Origin: Balneola sp.
Lineage (GTDB): Bacteria > Bacteroidota > Rhodothermia > Balneolales > Balneolaceae
Direction of reading: 5' to 3'
Assembly: GCA_002696035.1 (NCBI GenBank)
Contig: NZQV01000005.1
Coordinates: forward strand, 34,246 to 98,245
Length of the DNA stretch: 64,000 nt
Both the position numbers and the translations under genes were made by a program. Numbering within the stretch: position 1 is the first letter of the stretch; each line of letters begins with the position of its first letter. Below, in pieces: positions 8,589 to 16,227 of the stretch. Under the pieces are notes generated by a model that saw nothing but the letters and a program-made list of their open reading frames with translations, had not been told where the DNA came from and searched no databases.

Positions 8589-9259
8589 GTGGGCAGCGAG
8601 AGGTTTTTCTTAAATTCTTTCAGCATTTCCCGAAATTTATGCACGATGGTTTCCTGTTCGTTTTCAAGTTCAAATTCCCCGGGATTGCATTCTGCATCGG
8701 CTTCGATATACATGGTCATTTCCGGAGCGTGATCTTCCTGCAGTTTCTTAACCAGTCCCAGATCACAGGATGACACCTTCACCACCGGCCGGCTTTCCCG
8801 ATCCAGTTTCCGGAAGATGGGAATCAGTTGTCCTTCCAGGTTTTTACTGAGTTCCTCTCTTTCAATAGGAATTCCCAGGATGGCTTCACAGATCTCAAAG
8901 GTCAGATCCAGCACGCCGGGCTCAAGCAGTTGCTGGCGTGCCCGCCATTCCTGATGTCCCTGCGCTATCGCCGATTTCACCACTTTGATCTTCGAGTCGA
9001 TCTCAGCTTCTGCTTCCTTAAAGCCTTCTTTCCTTCCGGCTTCTAAACCTTCCTGAAAAGCTTTTTCTTTTTCCTGCTTTAACCTTTTCTTCCACTTTTC
9101 ATCACGAAAACTTAGTCGCTCCCGGAGTGCATCAGTGTCGAACTGCAGTCTTTCTTCTTCCTGCTCTTTTTCCTGAAACAGCATCTGATAGTTCAGGCGC
9201 GAGCCATCCCCATCCTGCCATTTAATTTGCTGATCACTGAATACCTTGTGGGTGCTCAT
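8579..9259 (-). CDS. fliH: flagellar assembly protein FliH
   Basis: FliH is the peripheral stalk and negative regulator of FliI. The 226 residues include a strongly charged coiled coil (about 30-115) with a short glycine-repeat-like stretch (FQEGLEAGRKEGFKEAEAE), then a FliH/V-ATPase-E-like C-terminal domain (about 120-220, with LDLTFEICEAILGIPIERE). The start codon shares one base with the fliG stop (TAATG). Identity is supported by both the domain pattern and the fliG-fliH-fliI order. Confidence 0.9.
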   Translation of the reverse strand: MSTHKVFSDQQIKWQDGDGSRLNYQMLFQEKEQEEERLQFDTDALRERLSFRDEKWKKRLKQEKEKAFQEGLEAGRKEGFKEAEAEIDSKIKVVKSAIAQGHQEWRARQQLLEPGVLDLTFEICEAILGIPIEREELSKNLEGQLIPIFRKLDRESRPVVKVSSCDLGLVKKLQEDHAPEMTMYIEADAECNPGEFELENEQETIVHKFREMLKEFKKNLSLPTWN

Positions 9260-10299
9260 TATTCTACGATCTCCTCTTCATCCATCTTACGTGTAGTAAT
9301 TTGTCCTTCTTCCTCGAGTTCTTTGATCTTCTTGATGATACGCTGTTGTGCTTCTTTCACATCCTTCAGCGGCACAGGCCCAAGGGCATCCATATCTTCA
9401 CGCAGCATATCGGCCGCACGATTCGACATGTTTTTGAGGAATTTGTCGGCAAGTTCCATATCCACGCCTTTGAGTCCCATAACCATATCTGCTTTTTCCA
9501 TCTCGTTGATGATAAGCTGAACGGTACGGTCGTCGAAGTGAATGATGTCTTCGAACAAGAACATTTGCTCCTTAATATCACTCGCCATTTGTTCATCACG
9601 CTTGGTGATCTCATCAAGTACATGGCGTTCAACATTGATCTCTGCACCGTTAAGGATCTGAGCCACAATATTGGTACCACTTTTCACCCGGTCGCCCATG
9701 GTATCCATGCCATCCATATGCTCTTTTATGACTTCCTCAATTTCCTCAATAACCTCACCGGAAATTTTATCCATCGAGGCCAGGCGGAATATGATCTCGG
9801 ACTGCATTTCTGCATCAAGCAAGCCCAGGATCTCTGCCGAGCGCTCAACATCCAGTTGCGAAAATATCAACGCGGCTACCTGTGGATGCTCATTTTGTAT
9901 GAAATTGGCGATCTGACTGATCTTACTTTCCTGAAACTCATCGAAGACCGTACTGCCTGACTGTGCCCTCAATTTCTTAAGGATCTTATCCGCATCAGCT
10001 CCCTCGCCCAGATGGCCCAGCATTTCTTCGGCAAAATCGAGTCCTCCATTAATCATGTGCTGCTTTACCTGCATCATCTGGTAAAACTCACTAAGCACTT
10101 CGTCCACGATCTCCGATTTTACATCTTTGATCTTGGCCACTTCCAGGGTGATCTTCTCAACCTCGTTGCTTCGCAGTGATTTCATCATGGTTGAAGCTGA
10201 TTTCATGCCTATACTCATAATGACTATCGCTGCTTTCTGGAAGCCATTCAGGTCATCTACACTCTCGAAGTTTTTACTATTTTTTGTTGCTACTGCCAT
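9259..10299 (-). CDS. fliG: flagellar motor switch protein FliG
   Basis: FliG links the MS ring to the C ring and carries the charged torque helix that meets MotA. Its 346 residues show the family pattern: N-terminal domain binding FliF (GFQKAAIVIMSIG), middle domain with the EHPQ motif (QNEHPQVAALIFSQL), and C-terminal domain (FEDIIHFDDRTVQLIINEME and AADMLREDMDALGPV). The latter holds the charged residues expected for torque generation. It lies between fliF and fliH, with 23 bases to fliF. No truncation was seen. Confidence 0.97.
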   Translation of the reverse strand: MAVATKNSKNFESVDDLNGFQKAAIVIMSIGMKSASTMMKSLRSNEVEKITLEVAKIKDVKSEIVDEVLSEFYQMMQVKQHMINGGLDFAEEMLGHLGEGADADKILKKLRAQSGSTVFDEFQESKISQIANFIQNEHPQVAALIFSQLDVERSAEILGLLDAEMQSEIIFRLASMDKISGEVIEEIEEVIKEHMDGMDTMGDRVKSGTNIVAQILNGAEINVERHVLDEITKRDEQMASDIKEQMFLFEDIIHFDDRTVQLIINEMEKADMVMGLKGVDMELADKFLKNMSNRAADMLREDMDALGPVPLKDVKEAQQRIIKKIKELEEEGQITTRKMDEEEIVE

Positions 10300-10322
10300 T
10301 GGATTGAATGTATTTCCTTCAG

Positions 10323-11963
10323 TTAGTCGTTTATCATTGCACGCACAACCTGTGCTGCTTCAGCCGGTTTCACTTCCACAAAATTGATGATCTCTTCCTT
10401 GCTATATTTTCTTTCCGGAAGTTGCTTAGGACCTTTGGACTCTGGCAGGCTTGCAGCTGCTTCGCCTTCTTTGAGAGCTTGTCCCTGTCCTTCCTGACCA
10501 TTCAGAGCTTGCTGTTTTTGCCCTTCGGAAACTTGCTTGTCTGCTTTGAATTCACTCATCACGGTGAGATTGTCATCTCCCATTTTCTTGCGAATATTGT
10601 TGATCAACAACATGACAGCTATGAAAGTGAGCCCAATTATAGACCAGCGAAAAATATCGTTGTAGGAAGTAGGCTGATCTACGAAATAGCTCGCATTGTT
10701 TACAAATTCACGGTCAAAAAATTCAACCTGCTTAATACTAAGCTGATCGCCACGCTCCTCCTGCATACCCAGGGCCATCATCACCACTTCACGAAACCCT
10801 TCAATTTCTACTTCGGGATAAGGCTCATAGGTGACCTGTTCTTCTCCTTCCGGTCCTTCGTTCACCACTTTTTTGAAGTTAAGCAGCACCGAGGCGGTTA
10901 CACTTTCCAGTTCCCCCTGTGTTTTTTCGAAGACTTCGCGGGTGCGGTTTACTTCATAATTTCGGGTCTCAGAAGTTGAGGTATTTTCATTTGAGGAAAC
11001 TACTACTGCACCACCTCGCTGATCAGCCGGTATACGCTGATCGAGGGGAAGTGGCTCAGACTGCTCGTTTGCATCTTGCTGTTCACGGGTTTCTTCAGAG
11101 ATAATGGTCCGGCTATCAGGGTCAATAAGGTCTGATTCACGCAGTAACCGATCAAAATTATGGCTTACTGAAACACGAAGAATACTGTTTCCTGCTCCTA
11201 AAACACGATCCAGCATCGATTGCCCACGTTCGGTGAGGTAGGCTTCCGTCTTTTGGCGAAGCTGCATTTGTGTGCTTCCAAAGCCGAGTTCATCCTCCAT
11301 GTTAATTTCGTCTGTCAAACGGTTTCCGGCCTGATCCAGCACCGTCACATTCGAGGCTTCCAGAGTTTCCACACTTCCGGCGATCAACCCGGTAATACCT
11401 TGGATCTGATCGTCATTTAGTTTTTTGCCTCTCTTTATATTTAAGATTACAGAGGCTGAAGCTTCCACGGCAGCATCTTCAAAAGGAGAACGCTCTGGTA
11501 ACACCAGGTGAATGCGTGAAAATTCAACCTGCTCCAGGCTATTGATAGAACGGGCTAATTCGCCTTCCAGAGCTCGTTTCTTGTTCACCTGCTGCATGAA
11601 ATCCGTCATCCCAAGCGCATTGGTATCAAAAAGTTCGTAGCCTTTTACATCAGATGAAGCCGAAGTCCCTAGTGAGGCCAGCTGCATCCGCAGTTCATGC
11701 ACCTGATCGTCGGACACAAATATGGCACCGCCTTCGCGCATCTCGTAATCCACACCCTGATTTTTAAGTTCGGTCACGATCTCCTGTGCGGCATCGGGCT
11801 GCAGCTTCCCAAACAATAGGGAGTAGTTGGTTTGTTGTGACCAGTAAAAAATACCACCGATCACAGCGATGACCATCACCATCAAACCAATAAACATAGC
11901 CCGCTGCGCATTACTTAAGGGACCAAAAAATTCTTGAAATGATTCTAAATACTTGTCCATCAA
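10323..11963 (-). CDS. fliF: flagellar MS-ring protein FliF
   Basis: FliF forms the MS ring in the inner membrane, the first assembled piece of the basal body. Two membrane helices are visible, at about residues 22-45 and 445-465. Between them lie the ring-building domains with the conserved LVLPERSPFEDAAVEASASV segment and a long periplasmic middle rich in acidic residues. The C-terminal cytoplasmic tail ends in a FliG-binding helix (KPAEAAQVVRAMIND). Its 546 residues are usual. fliE lies 7 bases upstream. Confidence 0.96.
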   Translation of the reverse strand: MMDKYLESFQEFFGPLSNAQRAMFIGLMVMVIAVIGGIFYWSQQTNYSLLFGKLQPDAAQEIVTELKNQGVDYEMREGGAIFVSDDQVHELRMQLASLGTSASSDVKGYELFDTNALGMTDFMQQVNKKRALEGELARSINSLEQVEFSRIHLVLPERSPFEDAAVEASASVILNIKRGKKLNDDQIQGITGLIAGSVETLEASNVTVLDQAGNRLTDEINMEDELGFGSTQMQLRQKTEAYLTERGQSMLDRVLGAGNSILRVSVSHNFDRLLRESDLIDPDSRTIISEETREQQDANEQSEPLPLDQRIPADQRGGAVVVSSNENTSTSETRNYEVNRTREVFEKTQGELESVTASVLLNFKKVVNEGPEGEEQVTYEPYPEVEIEGFREVVMMALGMQEERGDQLSIKQVEFFDREFVNNASYFVDQPTSYNDIFRWSIIGLTFIAVMLLINNIRKKMGDDNLTVMSEFKADKQVSEGQKQQALNGQEGQGQALKEGEAAASLPESKGPKQLPERKYSKEEIINFVEVKPAEAAQVVRAMIND

Positions 11964-11970
11964 TCAGCTG

Positions 11971-12285
11971 TTATATTTGCATTCTGCTTAGTTCCTGGTA
12001 GGCTTCGATGGCTTTATTTCGTACTTCCACCATCATCTGGAAGCTGAGCTGTGCCCGCTGCATGGAGATCATTACATCGTGCACGTTATCGGTTTTACCG
12101 GCCACATAATCCTGCATGTTTTGCTCGGCCCCTTTCATGGAGCTATCTACTCCGTTCACGGCTTTCTTGAGCATGTCGGCAAAGGAATCCTGCCCATCCG
12201 GTATTTCGATCTCAAAATGCCGGGGATTGTTGAGCTCTACATTTTGTGGGACCTTAATACCCTGTAGTTGCGCTGGATCTATCAT
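11971..12285 (-). CDS. fliE: flagellar hook-basal body protein FliE
   Basis: FliE joins the MS ring to the proximal rod. The 104-residue protein has the family end signature (about residues 70-104): VHDVMISMQRAQLSFQMMVE followed by VRNKAIEAYQELSRMQI. The first half contains DSFADMLKKAVNGVDSSM, also typical. It is encoded between the 76-residue orphan and fliF; in Bacillus it directly follows flgC. Confidence 0.95.
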   Translation of the reverse strand: MIDPAQLQGIKVPQNVELNNPRHFEIEIPDGQDSFADMLKKAVNGVDSSMKGAEQNMQDYVAGKTDNVHDVMISMQRAQLSFQMMVEVRNKAIEAYQELSRMQI

Positions 12286-12302
12286 CGTTTATACTTCCTG
12301 AT

Positions 12303-12533
12303 CTATATTCTGGTATCGATATTCATTCCACGTCTGAGCTGCTCCTGATTGAAGCTGCCATCTACAGAATAAAAGTCGAGGGTTTTATTTTCGGTGAATT
12401 TTTCTTCAATCAGTGAGGACTCATCTTGTGTTAAACCAGGCATGGCCGGTGCTTCTGCCGCCTGACGAAGAGAACTGGGTTGATTGAGTTGAGTTACTTG
12501 CTGCTGGGGAAATAAATTTCTGATTGCATTCAT
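12303..12533 (-). CDS. unknown 76-residue protein between flgC and fliE
   Basis: I do not recognise this protein. It starts 2 bases after the flgC stop and ends 17 bases before fliE, so it is surely co-transcribed with them, and its frame is open with a normal ATG. It has no signal peptide or membrane helix. The N-terminus is Gln-rich (FPQQQVTQLNQPSSL), followed by an acidic helical middle (LTQDESSLIEEKFTENKT) and a C-terminal segment SVDGSFNQEQLRRGMNIDTR. Size and composition would suit a small rod-assembly factor, export chaperone or anti-sigma-like regulator, but no function can be assigned from sequence alone. Confidence 0.8.
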   Translation of the reverse strand: MNAIRNLFPQQQVTQLNQPSSLRQAAEAPAMPGLTQDESSLIEEKFTENKTLDFYSVDGSFNQEQLRRGMNIDTRI

Positions 12534-12535
12534 AC

Positions 12536-13030
12536 TTAGATCTCCATCGATCGTTTAATAATTTCTTTTTCAGCTTCAATGCTGCTCAGGTTGGCTTCAT
12601 ATAACCTGTTGGCACTTACCATTTCAGCCATCTCACGAACGAGGTCGATATCCGGGTAACGCACCATTCCGTTTTCATCTGCATCGGGGTGATCCGGATC
12701 GAATTCAAATCGAAAGCTTTCGCGCTCAACTACGTTGAACTCGGGACCAAGTCCACCTGTTTTGTCCGGAGATTTTGGAGCAAGCGGTCCTTGTCCGGGA
12801 TTAAATTGTCCTGCTCCGCCGCCCAGCGTCTCGCCCAGCACTTTCATGAAATTATCCTGAGTTGGCCCTTTAGTTTGTACGGTTTGTGGCCGATAAACAT
12901 TATCAGCGCCCTTGGGAGCTGTAGTTTGTGCATTGGCAATATTGCGGGAAGCAACCGCAAGGCGCTCGCGTTGTACAGCAAGACCTTGTGCAGCAGTTTG
13001 AAATGTTGATGAAATTCTATCTGGTAACAT
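12536..13030 (-). CDS. flgC: flagellar basal-body rod protein FlgC
   Basis: FlgC is a proximal rod subunit. The N-terminal rod signature is present (QTAAQGLAVQRERLAVASRN then IANAQT), and the C-terminus ends with the matching helix VREMAEMVSANRLYEANLSS and IEAEKEIIKRSMEI. The middle part (about residues 45-110) is longer and more Gly/Pro-rich than in enteric FlgC, giving 164 residues instead of about 135. It sits 11 bases after flgB, the normal order. Confidence 0.95.
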   Translation of the reverse strand: MLPDRISSTFQTAAQGLAVQRERLAVASRNIANAQTTAPKGADNVYRPQTVQTKGPTQDNFMKVLGETLGGGAGQFNPGQGPLAPKSPDKTGGLGPEFNVVERESFRFEFDPDHPDADENGMVRYPDIDLVREMAEMVSANRLYEANLSSIEAEKEIIKRSMEI

Positions 13031-13041
13031 AGGTTAGTCTT

Positions 13042-13386
13042 TTAGCGGTTAACTCCGGTAATTCCATTTTTCAGCATGCTGAAATGATGCCGCAGAGAGC
13101 GTGTCACCACTTGTACACGAATCTGTGTATCAGCCATTTCGATCATTTCATCTTCCAGAACCACATTTTCGTCGGTTTGCCGGATAGCCCCGGTTACATC
13201 TTTCATTCCGGAAACGCCCTTACGCTGTTGTGCTCGCTGAAGCTCATCTTCGAACTGAACTTCATGGCGTTTATATCCCGGGGTGTCGGCATTGGCAATA
13301 TTTGAAGCCGTCATTTTCTGACGAAGCGAATAGGTATCCATCGCTTTGCTCAGCATCTGGCTGTGACTACTATCAATAAACTTCAT
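13042..13386 (-). CDS. flgB: flagellar basal-body rod protein FlgB
   Basis: FlgB is the first rod subunit and here the first gene of the flagellar operon. Its 114 residues contain the rod motif TASNIANADTPGYKRHEVQF at about residues 27-46 and a C-terminal helix (MADTQIRVQVVTRSLRHHF) with the usual ending. The start is the ATG at 13386. A sigma-54-type promoter ends 43 bases upstream, which predicts a leader of about 31 bases. Confidence 0.95.
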   Translation of the reverse strand: MKFIDSSHSQMLSKAMDTYSLRQKMTASNIANADTPGYKRHEVQFEDELQRAQQRKGVSGMKDVTGAIRQTDENVVLEDEMIEMADTQIRVQVVTRSLRHHFSMLKNGITGVNR

Positions 13387-13676
13387 TGACCTTGGTGTTG
13401 ATTACTTTGATTATTCTTCTGCCCTTGTGCAATTGTTATGCCATCTCAACTTTTTTAGCTAATTTGAGGCTCAGTTAGGTTTCAGAAACAGAAAACACAT
13501 TTAAGGGTAGTATACAATTGACCTTTTGGTGGCAAATTTTTCCTCGGTGAGTGATAATTATGCCAGTGCTAAAGAATTACCGATCTGCGTTGATAACTTG
13601 GGAACTCATCCCTGAACATGTACCTACAAGTCATGTGATAAGAGACGGTAATCCACATAATTTTTAGTCATTTTTC
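13387..13676. other. divergent intergenic region between flgB and the small histidine kinase
   Basis: This 290-base AT-rich gap separates the leftward flagellar operon from the rightward kinase gene. Besides the sigma-54 site near flgB I see no clear second promoter, tRNA or small gene. Enhancer sites for an NtrC-like activator would be expected at roughly 13500-13600, but no convincing repeat was found there. Confidence 0.6.
13429..13443 (-). promoter_or_regulatory. sigma-54 (RpoN) promoter of the flgB operon
   Basis: On the minus strand the sequence reads TGGCATAACAATTGC followed by A. It matches the sigma-54 pattern TGGCACG-N4-TTGCW in the -24 element TGGCA and the -12 element TTGCA, with the exact spacing. 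The predicted start of transcription is near 13417, 31 bases before the flgB ATG. The activator-binding site upstream was not identified. Confidence 0.8.
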
Positions 13677-14615
13677 ATGAAATTCCTTCAACAATTTATA
13701 GCAGATCTTCAGTACCCAGTGTTTATTACCAGGGAGAGTAGTCCTGAAATTCAGTTTGCCAATTCTATTGCTGTTAATAAAGCAGGAAAGCCTTCATTAG
13801 ACGGAACATCATTGGATGATAGCGTGAAGCGATACCCCACTTTATTAAATGGCAGATCGTATGGACAGTATCTGCGGGAGTGGTATGAGATAAAGGAACG
13901 AGCTATTAAAAATGGAGACTGTTCTTACCTGGTTACGGAACTGAGATACAGAGACGACCTCCCCTTCGGAGAATCTTTTGAGAACTGGAAAAAGATGGTG
14001 GAAGTTATGCTCCATCGCCTGCGGTCACCCCTCACCGGCATTGCCGGTTATCTGGAAATGATGGAAGAGGAAAACACCAATAAAGACCTGGAAAAACGAT
14101 TCTCACCCATCAACAAGGGATTCGATCAGGTTTTTGATATCATGGATGAACTGGAGGAACTGTACCAGCTTGACAATACCTTTGACGATGAAGGATTTAC
14201 CGAGATATCCCCGCAGCAGACCCTCCAGGAAACAACTGATCTTTTTTCCGAGGAAGCCCGACAGCGTTTTCAATTTCAAAATCCCCAGCCCGACTTAACC
14301 ATACTCTCTGATCCTGAACCGCTCCGCTTATTACTGCGCCAGCTTCTTGAAAATGCCCTGCGTCATTCCGATGGCGATATTTCAATTTCCCTGAATTCTC
14401 AGAATCCCGTTACTATTACTATTGAAAATGAAGCCGGGGACATCACACCTGAGATCACTGAAAAAGCGTTCTTCCCCTTTGTAACCTCACGTGCTGATGA
14501 CCTTGGCATTGGCCTTACCACCGCTCTGCTGCAGGCCAACAGGATCGGAGCCACACTCTTTTTCGAACATAAAGAAGAGAAAATAGCGGTAAGCCTTGTT
14601 TTCCCGTTCCAGTAA
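13677..14615 (+). CDS. small cytoplasmic histidine kinase next to the flagellar operon
   Basis: A 312-residue protein without membrane helices. Residues 1-90 resemble a PAS-type sensor (DLQYPVFITRESSPEIQFAN). The phospho-acceptor helix follows, with His113 in MLHRLRSPLTGIAGYLEMM. The ATPase domain (about 190-312) has an N box (LLRQLLENALRHS, Asn226) and a G2 motif (LGIGL, about 276-280), but the usual DxGxG motif is replaced by NEAGDITPE. It could therefore be a weakened kinase or a phosphatase-biased enzyme. It lies divergently from flgB. No partner regulator is adjacent; a role in flagellar control is inference from position. A related but more decayed protein is encoded at 34182-34985. Confidence 0.75.
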   Translation: MKFLQQFIADLQYPVFITRESSPEIQFANSIAVNKAGKPSLDGTSLDDSVKRYPTLLNGRSYGQYLREWYEIKERAIKNGDCSYLVTELRYRDDLPFGESFENWKKMVEVMLHRLRSPLTGIAGYLEMMEEENTNKDLEKRFSPINKGFDQVFDIMDELEELYQLDNTFDDEGFTEISPQQTLQETTDLFSEEARQRFQFQNPQPDLTILSDPEPLRLLLRQLLENALRHSDGDISISLNSQNPVTITIENEAGDITPEITEKAFFPFVTSRADDLGIGLTTALLQANRIGATLFFEHKEEKIAVSLVFPFQ

Positions 14616-14751
14616 TTTCCCTCCTCTTTATTCCGTTTCTTCTGTGGTTCTCAACAGATCTTTTTTCCATACCTGGAGATATTTTCCTCTCGGATCCTAT
14701 TCATATGACCATCCCCCTTCTCTAATCATCACTTGGCGGTTTTTGTTCTTT

Positions 14752-14766
14752 TGGCATGAGAAATGC
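14752..14766 (+). promoter_or_regulatory. sigma-54-type promoter before the Aer-like gene
   Basis: TGGCATGAGAAATGC followed by A matches TGGCACG-N4-TTGCW with the correct -24/-12 spacing and one change in the -12 element (ATGC for TTGC). The predicted transcript start is near 14778, 38 bases before the ATG at 14816. A possible earlier ATG at 14756 lies inside this element and is therefore unlikely to be used. Confidence 0.6.
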
Positions 14767-14815
14767 AGTTAGGTTGCAATGTCAACAATTAAAAAAGACA
14801 CCAAAGCAGCATAGC

Positions 14816-16201
14816 ATGCAAGCCATCGACCAAAATTTATTTAAGCTCAAAGACCTGGAACAACCTGTGCCCGTGGATGCAGAAAGTCCTTTTAAGATCA
14901 GGGAACTGTTCTTTTCCATTACAGACCCAAAATCTCATATTCAATTTGCCAACGATGTTTTTATCCGCATCAGTAAATATGAGCAAGAAGAGATCATCGG
15001 ACAGCTTCATAAAGTAATCCGCCATCCTGATATGCCACGATCCGTTTTTCATGTGTTCTGGGAATACCTTTTAGCCAATAAACCGGTGGCGGCTTATGTG
15101 AAGAATATGGCCAAAGACGGTTCTTATTATTGGGTGATGGCTTTGGCTTTTCCCTGCAAAGGAGGCTATTTATCCATTCGGTTAAAACCAAGCAGTCCTT
15201 TATTCCATAAAGTAAAGGATATCTACGCTTCTACTTTAGCACACGAAAAAGAAGCCGAGAAACTGACAGGTAAGCGAAAAGCGATGCTCTCAGGGAAAGA
15301 GAGCCTGTTGACATCACTCCAAAAAGAAGGCTTTGCCGATTATCAGGAGTTTATGTGGAATGCATTGCAGGCAGAGATGTCGCACCGGGAACAGCAGATC
15401 CAAAGCTTAATGGTTACGTCAAGAAAAGAGGTGGACGTTCCCCCGGCATTATTGGAGCTGGAAACTGTACTCAGTGAACTCGTGCTTTCACTCGAAAAAC
15501 TGAAGACGCTGCATGGCGGACTGATGTCGCACTCGGATTACATTCTGAATCTGGCCCGTTCCATTCTACTGCTGTCACTGAATGCACAGATCGGCTCAGC
15601 AAAACTGGATGGCGAGGATCTCTCCCTGTCCGTAGTAGCCGAAAAAATGGGCGAACAGTCTGTTGATGGCGAAGAAAAACTGATCCGGATGAAACGTAGT
15701 ATTCAGGAATTCAGTGAGCTTATCGGCACGCTAAACTTTGATATCATCTCATCGAAGCTTCAGGTTGAAATGACCATCGACTTTATAAAAGAATTAAGAT
15801 CAAAGAAAAACCACGAATTCTATTCCTTCATCACGCCTGATGAAACACAGGAACTGCTTTTTGATGCTTTTCTGCCAAATATGGACCGCATAGTTACAGG
15901 CCTTGGAAAAGTCTCGGGATCTATGCAAGACCTGCTTTCCGGGGTGAAAACTATCGAGCGGTTTTTGATGGTGCTTCGGTTCATTCACATTACCGGAAAG
16001 GTGGAAGTGGCGCGTATGAATGACAGTCAGAACTCATTTTCAACAACCTTTCAGGAACTGGTCACAGAAATTGAAACCGCTGAATCTCACCTTACTGAAC
16101 TGGAAAATGTGGTCCTTGAAAATAAAGACACTGTAAGCATATACCTTAAGCTACAGCAACGGATAAAGAAACTTTCTGAGGAGCTTAATTTCAATCGTTA
16201 G
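14816..16201 (+). CDS. soluble Aer-type PAS protein with degenerate chemoreceptor signalling region
   Basis: 461 residues from the chosen ATG. Residues of about 25-135 form a PAS domain very like the FAD-binding PAS of Aer, with RHPDMPRSVFHVFW and VKNMAKDGSYYWVMA; the RHPDMP segment is the Aer signature. No membrane segment follows. The helical remainder includes ILLLSLNAQIGSAKLDGEDL and SVVAEKMGEQS. These align with the receptor tip [20 protein letters not shown] and [12 protein letters not shown] but have lost the tip Glu and Arg residues that contact CheA/CheW. It may sense redox state or energy level and signal by a modified route. The longer frame from 14756 was rejected because its first codons overlap the promoter. 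Confidence 0.72.
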   Translation: MQAIDQNLFKLKDLEQPVPVDAESPFKIRELFFSITDPKSHIQFANDVFIRISKYEQEEIIGQLHKVIRHPDMPRSVFHVFWEYLLANKPVAAYVKNMAKDGSYYWVMALAFPCKGGYLSIRLKPSSPLFHKVKDIYASTLAHEKEAEKLTGKRKAMLSGKESLLTSLQKEGFADYQEFMWNALQAEMSHREQQIQSLMVTSRKEVDVPPALLELETVLSELVLSLEKLKTLHGGLMSHSDYILNLARSILLLSLNAQIGSAKLDGEDLSLSVVAEKMGEQSVDGEEKLIRMKRSIQEFSELIGTLNFDIISSKLQVEMTIDFIKELRSKKNHEFYSFITPDETQELLFDAFLPNMDRIVTGLGKVSGSMQDLLSGVKTIERFLMVLRFIHITGKVEVARMNDSQNSFSTTFQELVTEIETAESHLTELENVVLENKDTVSIYLKLQQRIKKLSEELNFNR

Positions 16202-16227
16202 CTTGAAAGGAGTAATGGAAATGTCTG

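Noticed and set aside
7579..10979. Long open frames on the plus strand inside fliI, fliG and fliF (205, 219 and 223 codons)
   Set aside because: They lie antisense to clear flagellar genes and show no domain or ribosome site.
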